Shown piece by piece: positions 54,634-63,073 of a DNA stretch of 64,000 nt; position 1 is the stretch's first letter, and every line of letters begins with the position of its first letter. The stretch lies in assembly GCA_958347955.1 (NCBI GenBank), contig CATVXH010000001.1, positions 1-64,000 of the forward strand, written 5' to 3'. The notes beneath the pieces are model-generated. The model was not told the DNA's origin, searched no databases, and worked only from the letters and a program-made list of their open reading frames with translations. The DNA comes from an uncultured Sutterella sp. (GTDB lineage: Bacteria; Pseudomonadota; Gammaproteobacteria; Burkholderiales; Burkholderiaceae_F). The translations under genes were made by a program, and so were the position numbers.

Positions 54634-54977
54634 TATTTACCTCCCAAAACCGCCAATTGTGTGCGCGGATAGTAGTGGGTGTGTAAAAGGTGGTGAGCCA
54701 ATTCACCGGTAGCCGGTTGCGTACGCATGTCAGCGTAGAAACGCAATACGGACTTGTTCTGGTGAGAACAGGTCAGACCGTTTTCTTGGCAAATCTTGTC
54801 ATCACGATACAAACCGGCTTGACGGGCTTTGATCACATCGGAGCGACGTTGGATGAGGTCAACAACGGCATAGCCGGTGACACCGATTGCTAAGGCGGTC
54901 ACGCCAACGACTTTCAAGAAGCCGCGGCGACCGAGCATGGCAACGGTTTGGCGTTCGGTATATTCATACTTTCGCAT
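54633..54977 (-). CDS. hydB: [FeFe]-hydrogenase small subunit with Tat signal
   Basis: This 114-residue protein starts with a twin-arginine signal: GRRGFLKV with Arg17-Arg18, then a hydrophobic stretch. The rest matches the iron-hydrogenase small-subunit domain (Fe_hyd_SSU), with ELAHHLLHTHYYPRT near the end. In Desulfovibrio HydAB the same domain completes the large subunit and its signal takes the folded pair to the periplasm. The gene lies 17 bases after hydA and overlaps the cytochrome gene by one base. Its presence strongly implies a periplasmic enzyme. Confidence 0.92.
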   Translation of the reverse strand: MRKYEYTERQTVAMLGRRGFLKVVGVTALAIGVTGYAVVDLIQRRSDVIKARQAGLYRDDKICQENGLTCSHQNKSVLRFYADMRTQPATGELAHHLLHTHYYPRTQLAVLGGK

Positions 54978-54994
54978 TTATTGTCTCCATCCAA

Positions 54995-56350
54995 TTAGAT
55001 TTGCACGGGAACCGGCAACGTGGGATTGAGCCACGTGGCGCTGTCAGTGCGAACAGGTTGACCGCCGCCGTTGACACAGCCGCCAGGACAGTTCATCACT
55101 TCAATGAAGTGGTAGCGGTTCTTGTCTTCTTTGATGCGGCGAAGGACCGTTTCAAGACCTTGCAAAGCACCGTTTACAACACAGACGCGGACTTCAAATA
55201 CCTTGCCACCCAATTTCTTGATGGGAACAGGGATGGTGGCTTCAACCACGGCGTCAGTATGACCACGAACAATCTTGATGTCGGGGTTCTTCAACTCTTC
55301 ACCTGCCAACACAAAGTAAGCAGTACGCAAGGCGGCTTCCATCACACCACCTGAAGCTCCAAAGATCGTGCCAGCACCCGTATAGACTTCCATCGTGCTG
55401 CGTTCGCGAGTCTTCGGCAATTCTAAGGGGTTGATACCCTTGCGGCGGAAGATTTCAGCGATTTCACGAGCCGTGACAACAGCGTCAACGTCTTGGAAGG
55501 AAGGAGTATTGGCAGGGATACGACCCGTTTCGACAAGATGGTGCCAAGCGGCATTCATTTCCGGACGGGCGGCTTCGAAGATCTTAGCTGTACAAGGCGT
55601 CACAGCGACTACATAAATGTCGCGCGGATCCTTTTTCCAAACATACTCGGCAGCCCAAGTCTTGGCCACCGGTCCGCCCATTTGAATCGGGCTCTTTGCC
55701 GTAGATAAATGGGGAATGAGGCCCGGATGGAAGGTTTCCACGTTCTTTACCCAAGCAGGGCAGCAGCTCGTGAAATGCGGGAAGGGGTGCTTAGCGGCTT
55801 CTTCCAATTCGGGGCCGCGTTCGCCCAAGACCCAATAACGGATCTTGTTAATAAATTCAAACCCTTCTTCCATAATCGTTTGGTCTGCCGATTGATTCAC
55901 GTCATAGGTGACAAAGCCAGCCTTTTCCAAGGCATTGACGAATTGTTCGGTCACCAATTCGCCGGCTTTAGCTCCGAACTCTTCACCGACGGAAACACGG
56001 ACAGCAGGAGACGGGTGCGCAACAACGAGTTTGTTGGGGTCATCAAGCATCTTCATGACTTCATCAACAAAGCTCATTTGTTCGATCGCATTGAAGGGGC
56101 AAGCGATCAGGCATTGGCCGCAAGACACGCAAGCGTCTTCGCGGATGGAGTGGACAACACCCAAACCACCGGAGATGGCGTGCACCGGGCAAACCTTACG
56201 GCACGTATCACAACCAACGCAGTTGTCCTTGTTGATCTTGATAATGCCGCGCAATTCACCGCGACGGAGGTTGCCAACGTATTCAGGTCCGTTTTCTCCG
56301 TGCGCATTGGGCGGCGGAGTAAACGTATTGACCATAATCGTTTTGGACAT
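54995..56350 (-). CDS. hydA: [FeFe]-hydrogenase large subunit (H-cluster, Desulfovibrio HydA type)
   Basis: This 451-residue catalytic subunit interconverts H2 with protons and electrons. Two 4Fe-4S ferredoxin clusters are at C44/47/50/54 and C74/77/80/84. The H-cluster motifs are L1 TSCCPAW (194-200), L2 TPCTAKIFE (251-259, Thr in place of the usual Met) and L3 EVMNCPGGCVNGGGQP (417-432). The protein ends soon after L3, as in enzymes whose small subunit supplies the tail. Two short insertions occur, near 172-187 and 266-286, compared with Desulfovibrio HydA. I chose ATG 56350, preceded by GGGAGA; a longer frame from 56446 lacks family similarity. Codon use looks strongly biased. Confidence 0.95.
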   Translation of the reverse strand: MSKTIMVNTFTPPPNAHGENGPEYVGNLRRGELRGIIKINKDNCVGCDTCRKVCPVHAISGGLGVVHSIREDACVSCGQCLIACPFNAIEQMSFVDEVMKMLDDPNKLVVAHPSPAVRVSVGEEFGAKAGELVTEQFVNALEKAGFVTYDVNQSADQTIMEEGFEFINKIRYWVLGERGPELEEAAKHPFPHFTSCCPAWVKNVETFHPGLIPHLSTAKSPIQMGGPVAKTWAAEYVWKKDPRDIYVVAVTPCTAKIFEAARPEMNAAWHHLVETGRIPANTPSFQDVDAVVTAREIAEIFRRKGINPLELPKTRERSTMEVYTGAGTIFGASGGVMEAALRTAYFVLAGEELKNPDIKIVRGHTDAVVEATIPVPIKKLGGKVFEVRVCVVNGALQGLETVLRRIKEDKNRYHFIEVMNCPGGCVNGGGQPVRTDSATWLNPTLPVPVQI

Positions 56351-56430
56351 GTTTAAATCTCTCCCAAGATTTACTGAAAATAGAATCTCTAAGTTACAAG
56401 TGCCTTGTGCACAGGTTCTCTTGGAACTCA

Positions 56431-56450
56431 GGGATTGTACGTACAATTCC
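56431..56450. promoter_or_regulatory. Operator-like palindrome upstream of hydA
   Basis: ATTGTACGTACAAT is a perfect 14-bp palindrome at 56434-56447, extended to a nearly perfect 20-bp one by outer GG/CC. It lies about 80 bases before the hydA ATG. This is the size of a dimeric regulator site, but I cannot name the protein. A shorter TGTGCACA palindrome lies nearer the gene (56406-56413). Confidence 0.5.
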
Positions 56451-56540
56451 TATCACTAAAACAGGCCTTGGCCCCGGCCAGTCTTTAGGTGACGGTGGAA
56501 CTATAAAGAAATATTAACCAAAATAAGAAAAAATTAGGCA

Positions 56541-56571
56541 AAAACAAGATACCTCCAAGGAGGTATCTTCT
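56541..56571 (-). terminator. Terminator of the HemN-like gene
   Basis: AGATACCTCC (56547-56556) and GGAGGTATCT (56559-56568) form a ten-bp inverted repeat one to three bases after the stop codon on the minus strand, followed on that strand by TTGTTTTTG. It separates the HemN-like gene from the hydrogenase genes. Confidence 0.85.
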
Positions 56572-57876
56572 CTACATGTCAATGGCTGACAGAGGTTTGC
56601 GCAGCTCAGCGCGAACATTGTCCATGCCAGAATAAAAAGCCTTCATCATCACCAACCCTAAGAATTTTCCAGCGTCAGTTACGATAAGGTTATCAGGATC
56701 GGCAGGATTGTCCTTAATGGCCCCCGCCAATTTCAATCCCAACATTTCCTTAAATAAGGCTTGGTCAAGATTGACTCCGTGAACTTCGCGGAAATACTTT
56801 CTGGACAGTCGTGCGGCAAATAGACCTAACAGAAGACGGTATTGCAAAATAGCGTGTTTATCAAAACGTTTTCTACGCTCGACTCCCATTTTCCCTTCAC
56901 TGATACGTTCGTTATAACGGCGAAGGCTGAATGTGTTTACGTAAAGCGAATCTCCAAGGAAGCTGAACGCACCGGAGCCCAAACCCAAGTATTCATCGTG
57001 ATCAACCACGTATTCATCAAAGCCCTCATCATGAGAGCGACCAAACGTCCACGATGTTAATTGATTGTAGTTCTTGCCTAACGTATCCAAAATAATTCGA
57101 TATTGGGCAGCTAAATCTGCCGTCGGAGCCGCAATTGTGTTTCTTACGCTCGCTTTGGTTTGCGTCGTAACCATCAACGGATAAGTAGTTATTTGTCGAG
57201 GATTAAGCTTCATGAGCAAATCAACATCACGTTGCAAAATTTCCTCGGTTTGCCCACGGAAACCAAAAATCATGTCAACGTTCATGATCGGGAAAAGCTC
57301 TTGAGCGGCCTGAATTCGCTCGAAAATTTGCTCACCACTGCCAAATTTTTCATAACGATCAATCATTTTCAAAATGTTGTCGTCAAAGCTTTGCACGCCG
57401 ACAGACATTCTGTCGACCAGTCCTTTCAGATTTCTGAAACTTTCCGTGGCCAAGTGTGCAGGATCTGTTTCGCAAGACACTTCTTTCATGGAGGGGAAAA
57501 GTTTTCTTGCAAGTTCAATCGTTTTGATTAATTCATCTTCGAGAATAGTCGTGGTGCCTCCGCCAATATACATGGAGGTAAAGTCATAACCCATATCACG
57601 AGCCATCTGCATTTCTTTTCGCAGATTCACAAAATATTCTCGAGCTTTGTATTCTTTGAAAATAAAACGATGGAAGGTACAGTAGGAACACAACGTATGA
57701 CAGAACGGAATATGCGCATACATCATGTATTGATGACCGTCTTGAGGTTCAGGATGACGATCCAAAATAATCGGCTCCACATTGAGCTCTCGGTCAATGT
57801 AGTACTTCATGATGCGGTCGGTTAATCCGATCATCCAATCCGGTAATAATTTGTTGTGTTCTGCCATGATCTGCAT
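56572..57876 (-). CDS. HemN/HemW-like radical SAM protein (coproporphyrinogen oxidase family)
   Basis: This 434-residue radical SAM protein has cluster motif CHTLCSYC (C59, C63, C66) after YAHIPF, followed by TF instead of the fourth Cys of HemN. YIGGGTTTIL is the SAM/glycine motif, and VGVQSFDDNIL and DMIFGFRGQTEE are family strands. A HemW/HutW-like C-terminal winged region follows. HemN relatives decarboxylate coproporphyrinogen III, HemW delivers haem and HutW/ChuW degrades haem; the missing fourth Cys argues against plain HemN. It follows the acyl-CoA ligase by 28 bases. A haem role would fit the cytochrome b nearby but is not shown. Confidence 0.75.
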   Translation of the reverse strand: MQIMAEHNKLLPDWMIGLTDRIMKYYIDRELNVEPIILDRHPEPQDGHQYMMYAHIPFCHTLCSYCTFHRFIFKEYKAREYFVNLRKEMQMARDMGYDFTSMYIGGGTTTILEDELIKTIELARKLFPSMKEVSCETDPAHLATESFRNLKGLVDRMSVGVQSFDDNILKMIDRYEKFGSGEQIFERIQAAQELFPIMNVDMIFGFRGQTEEILQRDVDLLMKLNPRQITTYPLMVTTQTKASVRNTIAAPTADLAAQYRIILDTLGKNYNQLTSWTFGRSHDEGFDEYVVDHDEYLGLGSGAFSFLGDSLYVNTFSLRRYNERISEGKMGVERRKRFDKHAILQYRLLLGLFAARLSRKYFREVHGVNLDQALFKEMLGLKLAGAIKDNPADPDNLIVTDAGKFLGLVMMKAFYSGMDNVRAELRKPLSAIDM

Positions 57877-57904
57877 TGAAGATGTTCAGAGAAAATCAAG
57901 TATT

Positions 57905-59746
57905 TTAGCGATGACCGGCGTAAAGTGCTTGAATTTGCGGGGCAAATTTCTCATTTAACGCTTTTCGCTTAAGTTTCAGTGTTGGAGTAATTAGGCCATT
58001 TTCGATGGTCCAAGGCTCCAGAGTCATACATACGTTTCTCGGAAGAGCGTATTGCGGGAAACCTTTCGCGGCGGCTTTAATGCGCTTTAAAACCGCATTG
58101 CGCGTTACTGAGGCAATGAGGCTTTCAGGATCGTTTGGATCCAAATCCAAGGTTGAAGCTAACTTTTTCCACTCTTCTCTGTTGAGAACCACAATAGAAG
58201 AAATAAAGGGGCGGTTTTCTCCAATTACGTAGACCTGCTCAAAAAGAGGATCAATTTCAATGGCCAATTCCAAATCAGCGGGAGGAACCTTTTCTCCAGT
58301 ACTGGTGACAATAATCTCTTTGATACGTCCGACAATTTTTAAGAAACCTTCTCGATCAAACTCGCCCACATCGCCCGTTTTAAGCCATCCGTCATCGGTA
58401 AATGCCTCACGAGTAGCTTGAGGACGATTCCAATATCCTTTCATTATTGAAGGGGATTTAACTTGGATTTCATTGCCTTCGCCTAGCCGAACCTGTGTTT
58501 GAGGCAGAGGTTTGCCGACGGTGCTCGGATGATTATAGGCAAGAGAATTACCGGCAATAATGGGACTCGATTCAGTCATCCCGTAGCCTTGAATGATCGG
58601 TAAACCTAAGCCGCAAAATGCCTTAGCAACTTTGGGATTCATGGCGGCACCGCCGCTGATGGCGATACGAAGCTGTCCGCCGAATTGGTTTAACAGTGTT
58701 TTGGAGACCAAGCGTTCAAGAATCGGCCAAACGAGAGGATCCAAAACAGATAATGAACCTTGCTGCGTCGGCAGACGGTATTTTGCGCAAAAACGCCGCC
58801 AGCCGACCTCAACAGCCCAATTAAACATGAACCGAACGAATTTGGATTCCCTGGCGAGTTTAGTTTGAACCTTTGCAAAAATCCTTTCATAAATACGGGG
58901 CACAGAGATGATGACATTCGGACGAATAATCCGGAAATCTTCTGCCAACTGCTGAATGGAACGCGTGTAAACAATAGTGCATCCCATTCCAAGCGCCAGG
59001 TAATAACCTGCCATCCGCTCAAAGGTGTGTGAAACGGGTAAAAATGATAAAAAGATATCGCCGGGTTTCGGGCATACCGTTTTGAGAGTATTGATAATAT
59101 TACTGACGACATTTTTATGCGTGAGCATGACACCCTTGGGTTTGCCAGTGGTTCCTGATGTGTAAACAATGGCGGCAAGATCATCTTCAGAGGGGCCTTG
59201 CGGCAGTTCGTTGACACCGTGGCCGGTAGCGAGCCAACTTTCCAAATCCCAGTGGTTAACGCCGTCTTGTCTCGGTTCAGGAGAGGACTCATCGGTGAAA
59301 ATCACATTTCTGAGATATGGCATCACTGTATGAGTGAGATAAATGGAATCCCAGCGACTTTGACGATTGGTCACTAAAACACTTGACTGACTGTCAGCGA
59401 TAATAAATGCGCTTGAACCAGCTGTGTCAATAGCGTGAAGAGGAACCGGCACCAAGCCGTTGGCTAGTACCGCCTGGTCGCAACAAACGGCATCAACCCC
59501 GTTGGGAAGCAAAATGGCAACACGATCTCCGTGTTTAAGCTCCATTTTGTAAAAAGCCTTTCTCCATTGTTGGATACGTTCATTTAAATCCCGGTACGAA
59601 ACACGTTCCCAGGTGTTGGTTCGCCGATCAAATTGCCTCAAAGCCTCAGTATGAGGCGCAATTTTTGCGCGAGCAGGAATGAACTGATCCAATGTTTTTA
59701 GATGACTTAATGCTTCAAAGCGAATTTCAGCAGAATCTAAGGCCAC
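57905..59746 (-). CDS. Long-chain acyl-CoA ligase (AMP-binding)
   Basis: This 613-residue adenylate-forming enzyme activates fatty acids to acyl-CoA with ATP. The AMP-binding signature is YTSGTTGKPKGVMLTH at about residue 195, and the later GYGMTESSP and DGWLKTGDVGEF motifs and the catalytic Lys near GKVPPADLELA are present. The length fits FAA1/FadD-type long-chain ligases. No full beta-oxidation genes are seen nearby. It leads the HemN-like gene by 28 bases. Confidence 0.9.
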   Translation of the reverse strand: MALDSAEIRFEALSHLKTLDQFIPARAKIAPHTEALRQFDRRTNTWERVSYRDLNERIQQWRKAFYKMELKHGDRVAILLPNGVDAVCCDQAVLANGLVPVPLHAIDTAGSSAFIIADSQSSVLVTNRQSRWDSIYLTHTVMPYLRNVIFTDESSPEPRQDGVNHWDLESWLATGHGVNELPQGPSEDDLAAIVYTSGTTGKPKGVMLTHKNVVSNIINTLKTVCPKPGDIFLSFLPVSHTFERMAGYYLALGMGCTIVYTRSIQQLAEDFRIIRPNVIISVPRIYERIFAKVQTKLARESKFVRFMFNWAVEVGWRRFCAKYRLPTQQGSLSVLDPLVWPILERLVSKTLLNQFGGQLRIAISGGAAMNPKVAKAFCGLGLPIIQGYGMTESSPIIAGNSLAYNHPSTVGKPLPQTQVRLGEGNEIQVKSPSIMKGYWNRPQATREAFTDDGWLKTGDVGEFDREGFLKIVGRIKEIIVTSTGEKVPPADLELAIEIDPLFEQVYVIGENRPFISSIVVLNREEWKKLASTLDLDPNDPESLIASVTRNAVLKRIKAAAKGFPQYALPRNVCMTLEPWTIENGLITPTLKLKRKALNEKFAPQIQALYAGHR

Positions 59747-59957
59747 GGTTTACCTCAAAACAGCAAGAGATTTTTCTTCAACTCGCCAATTGTAAGCTGA
59801 ATGTAATTTTCATGTTTCCAGAATCACTATGATTTTGTCTGTTTTTAAAAACGTAAATCCCAATCAGAAAGCTGATGCTTCGGGCAACACAAAGAGCATA
59901 TTTGGCCCGTATGCATAAAACAACGCAAAGATCCCGATAGGCGAGAAAAGTCCTTAT

Positions 59958-61787
59958 CTATTGTTTTTCGCTTAATGCCTTTTTGCTTTCGAGTTCTTCC
60001 CAGCGCTGATAGCCCTGATTGATCTCTACTTCTAATTTTTGAAGTTGCTCAGTGTATTCCTTAATGGATTGTGCATCATGCTTGGAATAGAAATCCCCTG
60101 AATTAATTTCGGCAAGCAAATCGTCTCGTTTGGACTCAAGATGCATTAAGTGATCGGGTAGAGTTTCCAGTTCTTTATTTTCTTTATAACTAAGTTTAAT
60201 TTTGGTCGGTTTAATCCGTTTTGGGATAACCTTTTCTACGTTTTCAATTTTTTTTGTTTCCGGTTCAATCTTAGGACGGTAGTGTTGCCAATCAGAATAG
60301 CCACCCACATATTCTCGCCACAGTCCATTACCTTCCGGAGCCAACACTTCTGTAACGACATTATCGAGAAAACAACGATCGTGGCTTACCAAAATTAGTG
60401 TTCCGGGATAAGTTTGAAGCGTTTGCTCCAAAAGCTCCAGAGAATCAATGTCCAAATCATTGGTCGGTTCGTCCAAAACCAAGAGGTTGGCGGGTAATGC
60501 GAAAAGCCTGGCTAATAACAACCGGTTTCGTTCTCCGCCAGAGAGATTGGAGACCGGTACATTGGCACGTCTTGGAGGAAAGAGAAAATCACCAAGGTAG
60601 GCCATGATGTGTTTTTTGGTGCCCCCGATCTCGATCCACTCACTGCCGGGAGAGATTGTTTCGGCCACTGTTTTATTGGGATCAAGTTGTGCGCGCAATT
60701 GATCAAAATACGCAATTTGCAGATTGGTGCCCAATTTTACTTTGCCGCTATCAGGTTCTCTTTTACCGAGGATAAGTGAAATCAATGTGCTTTTCCCAAC
60801 CCCGTTATGACCAACTAAACCCAAACGATCGCCCCGTAGGAGTTTAAAGTCCAGATCTTTTACGATGACTTTATCGCCGAAAGCTAAACTGACCTTATCA
60901 AGTTCTGCGACAATTTTGCCGCTTTTCATTCCGGCATCAATATTGAGATTAATTTGCCCTAAACGGTCACGGCGTGCGGCTCGTTCCTCGCGCAGACGTT
61001 CAAGCCGTCTGACGCGTCCCTCATTTCGAGTTCTTCTGGCTTCAATTCCTTTGCGAATCCATACCTCTTCTTGTGCCCAGAATTTGTCAAACTTTCTGCG
61101 AGCGATTTCTTCTGAAGCCAATTCTTGCTCTTTGCGATCTTCGTATGCCCGAAAATTGCCAGGGTAACTTCTCAGAATTCCACGGTCCAATTCAATGATT
61201 CGTGTGCTGACTGCATCTAAAAAAGCTCGGTCATGTGTGATCACCATGAGCGATTTAGCACCTCGGTATTCATTTTTAATCAGATCTTCGAGAATGAGAA
61301 TAGCGTCAATATCAAGGTGGTTGGTTGGTTCATCGAGCAATAACAGATCTTTGTTTAAAGTAAAAGCAAGCGCTAGCGCGGCGCGTTTTCTTTCGCCGCC
61401 GGAAGCCCCAGACAAAGTCCGTTCGGCATCAAGACCGAAGCGATGAAGGTACTCATCAAGACGCGCAATTTGACGCCATTTGAGTTGCTCGTCCGGCTCT
61501 TCTTCAAGGCGTCCTCGCAACAACAACGACTCTTTAAGCGTTTGGGCATCGGGCAAGTAGGGTTCTTGCTCCACATAGGCAATGCCCAAGCCGTCCATAA
61601 CAGTTTTTGAGCCATCGTCGAGCTTGTCAATGCCAGCAATAATTCTTAAAAGAGAGCTTTTACCGGTGCCGTTTCTTCCAATTACGCCGATTCTTTCACC
61701 GTCCATGACAGTGAGGTTGGCATGGTCCAAAAGGGGGTAGTCACCAAAGGCAAGCTCGGCGTCCTGAAGGGTTAATAGTGTTGTCAT
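59958..61787 (-). CDS. uup: ABC-F ATPase Uup
   Basis: This 609-residue soluble protein has two ABC ATPase domains joined by the linker. Walker A motifs are GRNGTGKSS (about 36) and GHNGVGKST (about 327). Signatures are LSGASGGERKRAAL and LSGGERNRLLLA, and Walker B reads LLLDEPTNHLD and LVLDEPTNDLD. The charged C-terminal coiled coil, DNA-binding in E. coli Uup, spans about 535-609. ABC-F proteins act on ribosomes or genome stability. It lies seven bases after the LpoA-like gene. Confidence 0.93.
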   Translation of the reverse strand: MTTLLTLQDAELAFGDYPLLDHANLTVMDGERIGVIGRNGTGKSSLLRIIAGIDKLDDGSKTVMDGLGIAYVEQEPYLPDAQTLKESLLLRGRLEEEPDEQLKWRQIARLDEYLHRFGLDAERTLSGASGGERKRAALALAFTLNKDLLLLDEPTNHLDIDAILILEDLIKNEYRGAKSLMVITHDRAFLDAVSTRIIELDRGILRSYPGNFRAYEDRKEQELASEEIARRKFDKFWAQEEVWIRKGIEARRTRNEGRVRRLERLREERAARRDRLGQINLNIDAGMKSGKIVAELDKVSLAFGDKVIVKDLDFKLLRGDRLGLVGHNGVGKSTLISLILGKREPDSGKVKLGTNLQIAYFDQLRAQLDPNKTVAETISPGSEWIEIGGTKKHIMAYLGDFLFPPRRANVPVSNLSGGERNRLLLARLFALPANLLVLDEPTNDLDIDSLELLEQTLQTYPGTLILVSHDRCFLDNVVTEVLAPEGNGLWREYVGGYSDWQHYRPKIEPETKKIENVEKVIPKRIKPTKIKLSYKENKELETLPDHLMHLESKRDDLLAEINSGDFYSKHDAQSIKEYTEQLQKLEVEINQGYQRWEELESKKALSEKQ

Positions 61788-61794
61788 GTGGGGT

Positions 61795-63072
61795 TTACGG
61801 ACGTTGTAAAGGTCTAATTAATTGCTCAATCGTTACACTTTGCACTTTTCCATTTACGACTGTTGCCGGTTCCGCAATGCGAACCACATCGGCTGTAACT
61901 TGCTGGTCAAAAGATAAAGTCCCCGTGGTGGCATCCATATGAATTTGAGGTTGCCACTTCATCCATGCGCAAGCGAGACGATAGGCATCTACGCCGAAAG
62001 AGAAGAGACGACGCTCCATCAGAGAGTTCGGAGGGTTGACACCGAAACCGGCTTTGAAGTCGGAGTCGTTGTAACGAACAAGAAGCGGGGAGTCGACAAA
62101 GCCGATATTTTGTAAATCATAGGCAAAAGATGCCGCCGCATTTTGCTCCGCGCTTCCCGGATTGATCATGCTGGTTCCCCAGACACGAGTGGTGCGAGGC
62201 AAACGAGGTTTGACAAGAGCGGCTGTACGGGCGTCCATTGCCAAAAATGCTGCTTGATAGGGAGCTTCTTCAAATTCAAGTCGAGCTCTGTACTGAGCCA
62301 TTAAGCGCTCGTTGCGGAGTTTGATTCGCTGATAGGCATACGCATCTTCGTAGGGATCCGGTAATTCTTCCAGTTCAGGTTTGGGAATTGCGCTGTCGTC
62401 AATGGTGTAGAACTTCGGCTGAGCCATCAGCTCTTCGGTGAGCGTTTGGCGTGTAAAAGGAATATTGGCAGCAAGAAGTTCACGCGCAAAAGTGTCGGCA
62501 ATGCGATGCTCCAAAGACGAATCGGCTTCAAAGATGGCCACATTGGGCATTGTTCCATCTTCGCGCGGTGTCAGACTTTTGAGTGCGATAGCCACAATTT
62601 GTTTAGCTTCCTCTTCCTGAGACAGAGAGAAGTTCATCAAAAGCTCGGGGGAGGCAACGCCATCATAAGGTAAATTAAGCGACACAACGGGCAAGGGCAA
62701 GAACGATAAAGACGAGACCTCATTGACGTCGTCCCTGCTGATCGGGCCAATTGCCACGGATGCGCCCATTAAAGCGGCGTCTTGAAGATGTGAGAGCGCA
62801 TTTTGTCCGTTTTTCCTCGGCAGCAAAATGATTTCGTAAGGAGTCATCTGCTGAGAATTTTCCGCGCGAATGCCGTTGACGATGGAATTGGCAAAAACCG
62901 TTAACGGACTGTCAGTACGGGGCATCAGAACAGCAACTTTGATTTTATTTTCTTCAGGAACAACAGCGGTATCGGAAACCGCAAAGGAAACTGCTTGCTG
63001 AGCAGAACTTAGTGAACCAAAGCTCGCTAAAATAGCCACACAAAGAATACGAACAAATGAACGAGTACTCAC
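61795..63072 (-). CDS. LpoA/LppC-like periplasmic protein (no lipobox)
   Basis: This 425-residue protein matches the C-terminal, periplasmic-binding-protein-like domain of LpoA (LppC), an activator of penicillin-binding protein 1A. The domain shows KVAVLMPRTDSP near residue 50, FGVDAYRLA and GTLSFDQQVTADVVRIAEPATVVNG near the end. It also lies beside rsmI as in E. coli (yraL-yraM). Unlike LpoA it has a plain Sec signal (LASFGSLSSA-QQ) without a lipobox and lacks the N-terminal TPR-like domain. I chose GTG 63072; an ATG at 63090 would overlap rsmI. Confidence 0.75.
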   Translation of the reverse strand: MSTRSFVRILCVAILASFGSLSSAQQAVSFAVSDTAVVPEENKIKVAVLMPRTDSPLTVFANSIVNGIRAENSQQMTPYEIILLPRKNGQNALSHLQDAALMGASVAIGPISRDDVNEVSSLSFLPLPVVSLNLPYDGVASPELLMNFSLSQEEEAKQIVAIALKSLTPREDGTMPNVAIFEADSSLEHRIADTFARELLAANIPFTRQTLTEELMAQPKFYTIDDSAIPKPELEELPDPYEDAYAYQRIKLRNERLMAQYRARLEFEEAPYQAAFLAMDARTAALVKPRLPRTTRVWGTSMINPGSAEQNAAASFAYDLQNIGFVDSPLLVRYNDSDFKAGFGVNPPNSLMERRLFSFGVDAYRLACAWMKWQPQIHMDATTGTLSFDQQVTADVVRIAEPATVVNGKVQSVTIEQLIRPLQRP

Positions 63073-63073
63073 G

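Noticed and set aside
55709..56356. 215-residue + strand frame over hydA
   Set aside because: It is antisense to a gene with all family motifs and reflects codon bias; no protein features.
56572..57876. The HemN-like protein as a substitute HydG
   Set aside because: It has HemN-type SAM and C-terminal features and lacks the HydG C-terminal cysteine cluster; only the radical SAM core is shared.
58690..59292. 200-residue frame on the minus strand inside the acyl-CoA ligase gene
   Set aside because: Out-of-frame shadow; the ligase frame has the AMP-binding motifs.
59747..59957. Spacer between acyl-CoA ligase and uup as an RNA gene
   Set aside because: I see no strong hairpin, T-run or conserved element; it probably holds only the ligase promoter.
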